In this document: positions 1-5,168 of the stretch, one piece after another
Layout: each line of letters opens with the position of its first letter
How positions within the stretch are numbered: the first letter of the stretch is position 1
Origin: Rhodospirillaceae bacterium
Lineage (GTDB): Bacteria; Pseudomonadota; Alphaproteobacteria; Rhodospirillales; Magnetospirillaceae
Direction: 5' to 3'
DNA length: 5,228 nucleotides
NCBI GenBank assembly: GCA_030151865.1
Contig: JASLCK010000153.1
Span: forward strand, 1 to 5,228
Position numbers and translations under genes: made by a program
Notes under the pieces: generated by a model
The model's database searches: none
What the model was told of the DNA's origin: nothing
The model's input: only the letters and a program-made list of their open reading frames with translations

Positions 1-331
1 CCTGCAGATCGCACTCGCCGCCCTGATCGCAGATCGGGCAATCCAGCGGGTGGTTGATCAGCAGGAATTCCATCACGCCCTTGCGGGCCTTCTGGACCAC
101 CGGGCTGTTGGTACGAACGACCATGCCTTCGGCGACCGGCATGGCGCACGACGCCTGCGGCTTGGGCGACTTCTCGACCTCGACCAGGCACATGCGGCAA
201 TTGCCAGCGATGGCCAGGCGCTCATGGTAGCAGAAGCGCGGAATTTCGATGCCGAGGACTTCGGCGGCCTGCAGGATTGTTGTTCCTGCGGCGACCTCGA
301 CCTCGCGTCCATCGATAGTCAGCTTGGGCAT
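1..331 (-). CDS. nuoG: NADH-quinone oxidoreductase subunit G (NuoG), N-terminal part, truncated by window edge
   Basis: NuoG is the large iron-sulfur subunit of the complex I peripheral arm, relaying electrons from NuoF towards NuoI/NuoB. Only the first 110 codons are present; the gene continues past the left edge. The translation starts MPKLTIDGREVEV and has a ferredoxin-like [2Fe-2S] fold with Cys34, Cys45, Cys48 and Cys62 (C-x10-C-x2-C-x13-C), the ligand set of cluster N1b. It is followed by His94, Cys98, Cys101 and Cys107 in HPLDCPICDQGGEC, the His-Cys3 set typical of cluster N5. The N4 ligands and the molybdopterin-oxidoreductase-like domain known in the family would lie outside the window. 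The ATG at 331-329 has a strong GAGGAGGG ribosome site that begins inside the nuoF stop region, 9 bases separating the two genes. No residue expected in this stretch is missing. A NAD-reducing hydrogenase or formate dehydrogenase subunit shares this domain, but the nuo context settles it. Confidence 0.97.
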   Translation of the reverse strand, partial: MPKLTIDGREVEVAAGTTILQAAEVLGIEIPRFCYHERLAIAGNCRMCLVEVEKSPKPQASCAMPVAEGMVVRTNSPVVQKARKGVMEFLLINHPLDCPICDQGGECDLQ

Positions 332-334
332 TTT

Positions 335-342
335 CCCTCCTC
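335..342 (-). promoter_or_regulatory. Ribosome binding site of nuoG
   Basis: The minus strand reads GAGGAGGG three bases before the nuoG ATG. The site overlaps the last two bases of the nuoF TGA stop (343-341). A ribosome ending nuoF therefore sits on the nuoG initiation site, which suggests translational coupling (inference). Confidence 0.75.
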
Positions 343-1624
343 AGGCCGCACGGGCGTTGGCACGGGCTTCTTTAATGCGCCGTTCCAGCTCGGGTCGGAA
401 ACTACGGATCAGACCCTGGATCGGCCAGGCGGCGGCATCGCCAAGGGCGCAAATGGTGTGCCCTTCGACCTGACGCGTGACCTCTTCCAGCATGTCGATC
501 TCTTCGATGGTGGCATTGCCGACGCACATGCGTTCCATGACGCGCCACATCCAGCCGGTGCCTTCGCGGCACGGCGTGCACTGACCGCAGCTCTCATGCT
601 TATAGAACTTGGACAGGCGGGTAATGGCGCGAACGATGTCGGTGGACTTGTCCATGACGATGACCGCTGCGGTGCCCAGACCGGAGCGCAGGGCGCGCAG
701 GCTGTCGAAGTCCATCAGCACGGTGTCGCACTGTTCCTTGGTCAGCGCCGGAACCGACGAACCGCCGGGGATGATCGCAAGCAGGTTGTCCCAGCCGCCG
801 CGCACACCGCCGCAATGCTTTTCGATGAGTTCCTTGAGCGGAATGCCCATTTCCTCTTCGACGTTGCAGGGCTTGTTGACGTGGCCCGAGATGCAGAACA
901 GCTTGGTGCCGGTGTTGTTCTGACGGCCCAGACCGGCGAACCACGATCCGCCGCGACGCAGAATGGTCGGCGCAACAGCGATGGATTCGACGTTGTTCAC
1001 GGTGGTCGGGCAGCCATAAAGGCCGACGCCCGCCGGGAACGGCGGCTTCAGACGCGGCTGACCCTTCTTGCCTTCCAGAGACTGGATCAGGGCAGTTTCT
1101 TCACCGCAGACATAGGCCCCGCCGCCACGGTGGATGTAGAGATCGAAATCCCAACCCGAACCGCAGGCGTTCTTGCCGACCAAACCAGCCGCATAGGCTT
1201 CGTCGATGGCGGTTTGCAGGTGCTCCGCCTCGCGGATGAATTCACCACGGATATAGATGTAGCAGGCATGCGCCCCCATGGCGAAGCTGGCCAACAGGCA
1301 GCCTTCCACCAGTTTGTGGGGATCGAACCGCATGATTTCGCGGTCTTTACAAGTGCCCGGTTCACCTTCGTCGGCATTGACCACCAGATAATGGGGACGA
1401 GCGCCGATTTCCTTGGGCATGAACGACCACTTCAGGCCGGTGGGGAAGCCCGCACCGCCACGGCCGCGCAGGCCGGAGGTCTTCATTTCGTCGATGATCC
1501 AATCGCGGCCCTTGGCGATGATGTCCTTGGTGCCGCTCCAATCGCCACGGGACATGGCGCCCTTCAGGCGCCAGTCATGAATACCGTAGAGATTGGTGAA
1601 GATACGATCCTGGTCGCGCAGCAT
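341..1624 (-). CDS. nuoF: NADH-quinone oxidoreductase subunit F (NuoF), NADH- and FMN-binding 51-kDa subunit
   Basis: NuoF is the entry point of complex I: it binds NADH, carries the FMN that accepts the hydride, and holds [4Fe-4S] cluster N3. The 427-residue product has the usual family length. In order, it shows the glycine-rich GLRGRGGAGFPTGLKW (51-66) and NADEGEPGTCKDR (83-95), which in the family line the NADH/FMN pocket, then GAYVCGEETAL (169-179), also at the flavin site. Near the C-terminus ESCGQCTPCREG supplies Cys346, Cys349 and Cys352, with Cys392 as the fourth N3 ligand. The ATG at 1624-1622 is chosen because MLRDQDRIFTNLYG is the usual N-terminus. The frame stays open to 1726, but that extension lies inside the nuoE coding end and has no homology I recognise. 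GGGGGAG at 1640-1634 is nine bases upstream. The nuoE stop is one base away (TGA-T-ATG), indicating coupling. The protein is cytoplasmic, with no signal peptide. Related diaphorase subunits of NAD-linked hydrogenases are excluded by context. Confidence 0.98.
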   Translation of the reverse strand: MLRDQDRIFTNLYGIHDWRLKGAMSRGDWSGTKDIIAKGRDWIIDEMKTSGLRGRGGAGFPTGLKWSFMPKEIGARPHYLVVNADEGEPGTCKDREIMRFDPHKLVEGCLLASFAMGAHACYIYIRGEFIREAEHLQTAIDEAYAAGLVGKNACGSGWDFDLYIHRGGGAYVCGEETALIQSLEGKKGQPRLKPPFPAGVGLYGCPTTVNNVESIAVAPTILRRGGSWFAGLGRQNNTGTKLFCISGHVNKPCNVEEEMGIPLKELIEKHCGGVRGGWDNLLAIIPGGSSVPALTKEQCDTVLMDFDSLRALRSGLGTAAVIVMDKSTDIVRAITRLSKFYKHESCGQCTPCREGTGWMWRVMERMCVGNATIEEIDMLEEVTRQVEGHTICALGDAAAWPIQGLIRSFRPELERRIKEARANARAA

Positions 1625-1625
1625 A

Positions 1626-2240
1626 TCAGGCGTCTCCCCCGGTGATGGTGGTGAGGCTGGTCGGACCGCCTTCGGGGGCCGAACCAGTGCGACCGATCTG
1701 CGAGCCGGGCTTGGGCGTTTCACCACGCTTCAGGGCGCGGATGATGTCCTTGGTCGTTTCGACCGACAGGTCTTCATAATAATCGTCGCCGATCCAGATC
1801 ACCGGAGCGTTGACGCAAGCGCCCAAACATTCGACTTCCGACAGGGTAAAGGCACCGTCCTGGGTGGTTTCACCCAGGCCGACACCCAGTTCCTGCTGGC
1901 AGGCGTCGACGATTTCCTGAGAGCCGCGCAACATGCACGGCAGATTGGTGCAGACCTGCAAATGGTACTTACCAACCGGCTTCAGGTTGAACATGGTGTA
2001 GAAGGTCGCCACTTCGTACACACGGATGGGAGCCAGGTCCAACATCTCGGCGACAACGTCCATGGCGGCGCGGGAAACCCAGCCCTCCTGACGTTGCACC
2101 AAGTCCAACAGCGGCATGGTGGCGCTGCGTTGGCGGCCTTCCGGGTACTTGGCGATGATGGCCTTAGCCGTGGCCAGGCTCTCCTCGGTGAAGGAGAACG
2201 AGGCGGGCTGGAAGGAATCGTCGGTGTTGATGCTGCTCAT
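1626..2240 (-). CDS. nuoE: NADH-quinone oxidoreductase subunit E (NuoE), 24-kDa [2Fe-2S] subunit
   Basis: NuoE is a cytoplasmic thioredoxin-like ferredoxin that pairs with NuoF in the NADH-dehydrogenase tip and holds cluster N1a. The 204-residue product has a helical N-terminal half, including the conserved VYEVATFYTMFNL (74-86), then the ligand motifs Cys97-x4-Cys102 (CTNLPC) and Cys138-x3-Cys142 (CLGAC), exactly the N1a pattern. It is longer than the roughly 166-residue E. coli protein because of a Gly/Pro/Thr-rich tail (about 173-204). The end of that tail resembles the C-terminus of mitochondrial NDUFV2, supporting an alphaproteobacterial source. The ATG at 2240-2238 overlaps the nuoD TGA as ATGA (four bases), and GGCGAG (2254-2249) lies eight bases upstream inside nuoD, so initiation probably depends on ribosomes finishing nuoD. 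Confidence 0.98.
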   Translation of the reverse strand: MSSINTDDSFQPASFSFTEESLATAKAIIAKYPEGRQRSATMPLLDLVQRQEGWVSRAAMDVVAEMLDLAPIRVYEVATFYTMFNLKPVGKYHLQVCTNLPCMLRGSQEIVDACQQELGVGLGETTQDGAFTLSEVECLGACVNAPVIWIGDDYYEDLSVETTKDIIRALKRGETPKPGSQIGRTGSAPEGGPTSLTTITGGDA

Positions 2241-3415
2241 CGGTCGATCTCGCCGAAAACGATGTCAATGGAGCCGATGTTCGCGACCACGTCGGCGAGC
2301 ATGTGACCCTTCGACATGAAGTCGAGGCCCTGAAGGTGGGCAAAAGCCGGGGCGCGGATTTTGCAACGGTACGGACGGTTGGACCCGTCGGAAACCAGAT
2401 ACACGCCGAATTCGCCCTTGGGCGTTTCGATCACGGTATAGGTTTCGCCCGCCGGCACATGGAAGCCTTCGGTGAAAAGCTTGAAGTGATGGATCAGTGC
2501 TTCCATCGACCGCTTCATCTCGGCACGCTTGGGAGCGGCGATCTTGCGGTCGTCGACACGCACCGGACCTTCCGGCATCTGCTGAATGCACTGACGAATA
2601 ATCTTCAGCGATTCTTTCATTTCTTCGATGCGGACCATGTAACGGTCGTAGCAGTCGCCGTTCTTGCCCACCGGAATATCGAAATCCAGTTCCGAATAAA
2701 CGGCGTAGGGCTGCGACTTGCGCAAATCCCAGGCAATGCCGGACGCGCGCAGATTCGGGCCGGAGAAGCCCCAATCCATCGCTTCCTCGGCCGAAACGAT
2801 GCCGATATCGACAGTACGCTGCTTGAAGATGCGGTTGTCGTTGAGCAAGGTTTCGCAGTCGGCCAAAACCTTCGGGAAGGTTTCGGTCCAGGCCAGGATG
2901 TCTTCGGCCAAGCCCTTGGGCATGTCGAAGGCGACACCGCCGACGCGATAGAACGCAGCGTGCAGGCGAGCACCAGAGATGCGTTCATAGAACTCCATCA
3001 GCTTTTCGCGCTCTTCGAAGCCGTAAAGCATCGGCGTCATCGCGCCGACGTCGAGAGCGAAGGCGAAGCAGTTCAGGATGTGGTTCAGGATACGGCCGAT
3101 TTCGTCATACAGCACACGGATGTACTGGGCGCGCTTCGGCGCTTCGATCCCCAGCAGCTTTTCCACCGCCAGGACGAAGGCATGTTCCTGATTCATCGGA
3201 CAGACGTAGTCCAGACGGTCGAAGTACGGAACCGCCTGCATGTACGACTTGTATTCGATCAGCTTTTCGGTGCCGCGGTGCAAAAGACCGATATGCGGAT
3301 CGGCACGTTCCACCACTTCGCCGCCCATTTCCAGCACCAGGCGCAACACGCCGTGGGCCGCCGGGTGCTGCGGACCGAAGTTGATGGTGTAATTTTTAAT
3401 CTGGGCTTCGGCCAT
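2237..3415 (-). CDS. nuoD: NADH-quinone oxidoreductase subunit D (NuoD), 49-kDa quinone-site subunit
   Basis: NuoD descends from the large subunit of [NiFe] hydrogenases and, with NuoB, forms the ubiquinone reduction pocket at the foot of the peripheral arm. The 392-residue product is full length. Near the N-terminus NFGPQHPAAHGVLRL (12-26) contains His21, and PYFDRLDY contains Tyr70; their 49-residue spacing matches the bovine His59/Tyr108 pair that contacts the quinone head group. HRGTEKL (46-52) and the C-terminal VVANIGSIDIVFGEIDR are also characteristic. The hydrogenase nickel-ligand CxxC pairs are absent, as expected for complex I rather than a group 4 hydrogenase. nuoC and nuoD are separate here, unlike the fused nuoCD of E. 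coli. The ATG at 3415-3413 follows the nuoC stop by two bases, with a purine-rich ribosome site at 3433-3423. The gene ends in a four-base overlap with nuoE. Confidence 0.98.
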   Translation of the reverse strand: MAEAQIKNYTINFGPQHPAAHGVLRLVLEMGGEVVERADPHIGLLHRGTEKLIEYKSYMQAVPYFDRLDYVCPMNQEHAFVLAVEKLLGIEAPKRAQYIRVLYDEIGRILNHILNCFAFALDVGAMTPMLYGFEEREKLMEFYERISGARLHAAFYRVGGVAFDMPKGLAEDILAWTETFPKVLADCETLLNDNRIFKQRTVDIGIVSAEEAMDWGFSGPNLRASGIAWDLRKSQPYAVYSELDFDIPVGKNGDCYDRYMVRIEEMKESLKIIRQCIQQMPEGPVRVDDRKIAAPKRAEMKRSMEALIHHFKLFTEGFHVPAGETYTVIETPKGEFGVYLVSDGSNRPYRCKIRAPAFAHLQGLDFMSKGHMLADVVANIGSIDIVFGEIDR

Positions 3416-3417
3416 GA

Positions 3418-4017
3418 TCAGACCTTCCCTCCCGCTTTCTCGTCACCGGGAAGCATGCCTTCCCAGGGACTGGCGAAGTCGAAATTGCGGAAATCCTGGG
3501 TGAGCTTGACCGGTTCGTAGACGACGCGCTTTTCCTGGTCGTCGTAACGTAGCTCGACGAAACCGCTCAAGGGGAAATCCTTGCGCAGCGGATGGCCGTC
3601 GAAGCCGTAATCGGTCAGGATGCGGCGCAGGTCCGGGTTGCCCGCAAAGGCGATACCGTACATGTCCCAGGTTTCACGTTCATACCAGCCAGCCGTCGAA
3701 AAAACGCCGATTGCCGTGGGGACGGGAGTGTCCTCATCGGTGGCCAGCTTCACGCGGATACGCTGATTATGCTTCAAAGAAAGCAGGTTGTAGACCACCT
3801 CGAACCGCTGTTCGCGTTCGGGGTAATCAACACCGCACATGTCCATCAGGAGCTTGAACAGACAGTTGGCGTCATCGCGCAGATAGGTCAGGACCTTCTG
3901 AATCGCGTTGGCGCGAACGGTAATGATCAGCTCGCCCTTAAGCACTTCGGCTTTGAGCACTTCCTGGGACAGAGCGGCGGAGATGTAATCTCCGAGATCT
4001 TGCAGAGCTTGCGTCAT
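3418..4017 (-). CDS. nuoC: NADH-quinone oxidoreductase subunit C (NuoC), 30-kDa subunit
   Basis: NuoC is a cofactor-free structural subunit that packs against NuoD and NuoB in the peripheral arm. The signature of the 30-kDa family is visible: ERETWDMYGI (113-122) followed by NPDLRRILTDYGFDGHPLRKDFPL (127-150 region, key residues G141-H142-P143-L144-R145-K146-D147). The product is 199 residues, about the normal size for an unfused NuoC. The start is ATG 4017-4015, preceded five bases upstream by GGCGAG (4028-4023). An in-frame GTG two codons earlier (4023) would add Met-Thr, but it would lie directly against that ribosome site, so it is less likely. The nuoB stop is 24 bases upstream, the widest gap in the operon, and nuoD starts two bases after the stop. 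The protein is soluble, with no membrane segment. Confidence 0.96.
   Translation of the reverse strand: MTQALQDLGDYISAALSQEVLKAEVLKGELIITVRANAIQKVLTYLRDDANCLFKLLMDMCGVDYPEREQRFEVVYNLLSLKHNQRIRVKLATDEDTPVPTAIGVFSTAGWYERETWDMYGIAFAGNPDLRRILTDYGFDGHPLRKDFPLSGFVELRYDDQEKRVVYEPVKLTQDFRNFDFASPWEGMLPGDEKAGGKV
3423..3433 (-). promoter_or_regulatory. Ribosome binding site of nuoD
   Basis: The minus strand reads GGGAGGGAAGG inside the last codons of nuoC, seven bases before the nuoD ATG from its proximal AAGG. Two overlapping SD-like cores are available (GGGAGG and GGAAGG); the nearer one has the better spacing. Its position within nuoC fits coupled translation of the two interacting subunits. Confidence 0.65.
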
Positions 4018-4022
4018 GGTCA

Positions 4023-4028
4023 CTCGCC
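4023..4028 (-). promoter_or_regulatory. Ribosome binding site favouring the nuoC ATG start
   Basis: GGCGAG on the minus strand is five bases before ATG 4017 and touches the alternative GTG at 4023. Its spacing decides for the ATG. The match is weaker than at nuoA, nuoB or nuoG. Confidence 0.5.
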
Positions 4029-4041
4029 GGAAGGCCGAAGA

Positions 4042-4602
4042 TCAGCGGGCAATGGTGCCGGTGCGACGGATCTTCTTTTGCAGTTGAAGGATGCCGTACA
4101 GCAGAGCTTCTGCCGTGGGAGGACACCCCGGGACATAAATATCGACAGGCACGATGCGATCGCAGCCGCGCACCACCGAATACGAATAGTGATAGTAGCC
4201 GCCGCCATTGGCGCACGATCCCATCGAGATGACATAGCGGGGCTCGGCCATCTGGTCGTAGACCTTGCGCAGAGCCGGGGCCATCTTGTTGGTCAGCGTG
4301 CCCGCAACGATCATCACGTCGGACTGGCGCGGACTGGGACGGAAAACGATGCCGAAGCGGTCGAGATCGTAGCGCGAACAGGCGGAATGCATCATTTCCA
4401 CCGCGCAACAGGCCAGACCGAAGGTCATCGGCCACATCGAACCAGTTCGGGCCCAGTTCACCAGCTTATCGACGCTGGCAAGAACGAAGCCCTTGCTGTT
4501 CAATTCTTCGGAAACGGCGCGCAGGATGGCGTCCTGCTGCTGGCCGGGGCCGATGGGCGAGCCAGCCGCCGCATTGGTCGTCAGTCCGGGGTTCACTCCC
4601 AT
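4042..4602 (-). CDS. nuoB: NADH-quinone oxidoreductase subunit B (NuoB), cluster N2 (PSST) subunit
   Basis: NuoB carries N2, the last [4Fe-4S] cluster, which hands electrons to ubiquinone at its interface with NuoD; it sits on the membrane surface without crossing it. The 186-residue product shows the unusual adjacent ligands Cys65-Cys66 in FGLACCAVEMM, then Cys130 in SMGSCANGGG and Cys160 in YVPGCPPTAEAL, the complete N2 set. The family motifs RPSPRQSDVMIVAGTLTNKM (88-107) and WARTGSMWPMTFG (50-62) are intact. The start ATG 4602-4600 (MGVNPGL) is chosen because AAGGAG lies seven bases upstream. An in-frame ATG at 4623 would add seven residues but has no ribosome site and would deepen the overlap. 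The chosen start overlaps the end of nuoA by ten bases in another frame, implying coupling. The first 25 or so residues are low-complexity and probably flexible. Confidence 0.97.
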   Translation of the reverse strand: MGVNPGLTTNAAAGSPIGPGQQQDAILRAVSEELNSKGFVLASVDKLVNWARTGSMWPMTFGLACCAVEMMHSACSRYDLDRFGIVFRPSPRQSDVMIVAGTLTNKMAPALRKVYDQMAEPRYVISMGSCANGGGYYHYSYSVVRGCDRIVPVDIYVPGCPPTAEALLYGILQLQKKIRRTGTIAR

Positions 4603-4961
4603 TCCAACGCTCCTTTTCTCCATTCATAGATGAACCCGACCGTCAGAACAGCCAGGAAACCGACCATCGACCAGAAGCCATAAAGGCCGATCTTGCCGAG
4701 AGAAACCGCCCACGGGAAGAGGAAGGCAACCTCGAGGTCGAAGATAATGAAGAGAATGGCCACCAGATAAAAGCGGACCTCGAACTTCGTGCGGGCGTCA
4801 TCAAACGCCTCGAAACCGCATTCATAGGCGGAGGTCTTCTCGCGATCCGGTTTCTGGCGCGCCACGATCCACGAGCCGCCAATACAGACGGCGGACAATA
4901 CAATGGCGATTCCCAGGAAAATGAGGATCGGCAGGTATTCGATGAGCAAGTTGTCCATCAT
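4593..4961 (-). CDS. nuoA: NADH-quinone oxidoreductase subunit A (NuoA), ND3-type membrane subunit
   Basis: NuoA is a small inner-membrane subunit at the joint between the peripheral and membrane arms, next to the quinone tunnel. The 122-residue product has three hydrophobic segments, about 9-33, 64-84 and 95-113. The long cytoplasmic loop after the first contains YECGFEAF (46-53), whose Cys48 matches the loop cysteine of mitochondrial ND3 that becomes exposed in the deactive enzyme. Acidic Asp75 and Glu77 in the second segment (IIFDLEVAFLFPW) are conserved in the family. The C-terminus EWRKGALEWE is also typical. Tandem ATGs at 4961 and 4958 are both possible starts: GAGG is five bases from the first and eight from the second, so the protein is 122 or 121 residues. 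The frame is open further upstream to 5045, but that extension has no ribosome site or NuoA similarity. It is the first gene of the operon and overlaps nuoB by ten bases. Confidence 0.96.
   Translation of the reverse strand: MMDNLLIEYLPILIFLGIAIVLSAVCIGGSWIVARQKPDREKTSAYECGFEAFDDARTKFEVRFYLVAILFIIFDLEVAFLFPWAVSLGKIGLYGFWSMVGFLAVLTVGFIYEWRKGALEWE
4610..4615 (-). promoter_or_regulatory. Ribosome binding site that decides the nuoB start
   Basis: AAGGAG on the minus strand, seven bases before ATG 4602, lies within the last codons of nuoA. It would be inside the coding sequence if the upstream ATG at 4623 were used, and 4623 itself has no purine-rich site, so the shorter nuoB is preferred. Confidence 0.75.
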
Positions 4962-4965
4962 TCTG

Positions 4966-4970
4966 CCCTC
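4966..4970 (-). promoter_or_regulatory. Ribosome binding site of nuoA
   Basis: GAGGG on the minus strand precedes the ATGATG start pair. Counting from GAGG, spacing is five bases to ATG 4961 and eight to ATG 4958, so the site supports a start here but does not choose between the two codons. Confidence 0.6.
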
Positions 4971-4997
4971 AGACTGACCCCTGATTGGGGAGGAACA

Positions 4998-5035
4998 AGC
5001 CACACGGATGCCAGCCAAAAATCTTGGCTCAGCCA
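4998..5035. repeat. Cluster of four AGCCA/TGGCT pentamers with overlapping dyads
   Basis: On the plus strand AGCCA occurs at 4998-5002, 5013-5017 and 5031-5035, and its complement TGGCT at 5025-5029. Together they form AGCCAA-aaatc-TTGGCT (5013-5029, perfect six-base arms) and TGGCT-C-AGCCA (5025-5035, perfect five-base arms). The two dyads share the TGGCT and exclude each other as hairpins. The cluster lies roughly 37-74 bases before the nuoA start, so it could be a repressor or activator operator or a small RNA switch. No known regulator site is recognised. Confidence 0.5.
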
Positions 5036-5102
5036 CGGAGTACAAACCTTTGAGGGGAAAGCAAACCAGGACTGAAGACCAGAACCGACTTTGACGGGGA
5101 AC

Positions 5103-5137
5103 CGCGCAACGCCTCCTTGGTTGTCCTTCGTTGCACG
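5103..5137 (-). repeat. Inverted repeat in the nuoA leader with SD-like loop
   Basis: On the minus strand CGTGCAACG (5137-5129) can pair with CGTTGCGCG (5111-5103) over nine pairs including one G-U. The 17-base loop contains AAGGA twice, the second copy as AAGGAGG (5118-5112). On the plus strand the G-U position becomes a C-A mismatch, so the structure favours RNA read in the nuo direction. No T-run follows, so it is not a standard terminator. Confidence 0.45.
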
Positions 5138-5168
5138 CGCGTCCGACACAATCCTTTTAGAGAAGGAA

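Larger units (their letters stand above)
4962..5168 (-). promoter_or_regulatory. nuoA leader / tRNA-Asp to nuoA intergenic region
   Basis: This 207-base stretch separates the tRNA 3' end from nuoA and presumably contains the operon's control region or mRNA leader. I could not find a convincing -35/-10 pair: the best is TTTGTA and GATTTT spaced 17 bases (about 5052-5024), each matching only three of six consensus positions. There is no GC-rich hairpin followed by a T-run after the tRNA. It holds an inverted repeat at 5103-5137, a pentamer cluster at 4998-5035 and a small CCCC-AATCA-GGGG hairpin at 4978-4990 just above the ribosome site. Assignment as regulatory rests on position only. Confidence 0.4.

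Noticed and set aside
50..1645. A 531-codon open frame on the plus strand, antisense to nuoF and nuoG
   Set aside because: It is a shadow frame caused by the GC-rich codon pattern of nuoF. The protein is Asp/Gly/Ala/His-rich without recognisable domains, while the opposite strand encodes complete NuoF motifs.
2303..3520. A 405-codon open frame on the plus strand, antisense to nuoD
   Set aside because: No recognisable family and no ribosome site noted; the minus strand encodes full NuoD with its quinone-site residues. Likewise the 345-codon plus-strand frame at 3592-4629 opposite nuoC and nuoB, and the 237-codon one at 1593-2306 opposite nuoE.
4978..4990. CCCC-AATCA-GGGG hairpin above the nuoA ribosome site
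   Set aside because: Only four pairs long with mismatches outside; such motifs are frequent by chance in GC-rich DNA, so it is mentioned only within the leader entry.
4962..5045. N-terminal extension of nuoA to 5045
   Set aside because: The extra 28 residues do not look like NuoA, no ribosome site precedes the upstream codon, and GAGGG fits the ATGATG at 4961/4958.
4958..5149. A 63-codon minus-strand leader frame with a GTG start whose TGA overlaps the nuoA ATG as ATGA
   Set aside because: The overlap with nuoA is suggestive of coupling, but the GTG is only two bases from AAAAGGA, third codon positions lack the G/C bias of the nuo genes, and the peptide matches nothing I know. It would need conservation or ribosome profiling to be believed.
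5149..5168. Possible tRNA terminator hairpin (ATTCCTT ... AAGGATT)
   Set aside because: The stem is short, AT-rich with a T-T mismatch, and no T-run follows, so it is not a credible intrinsic terminator.
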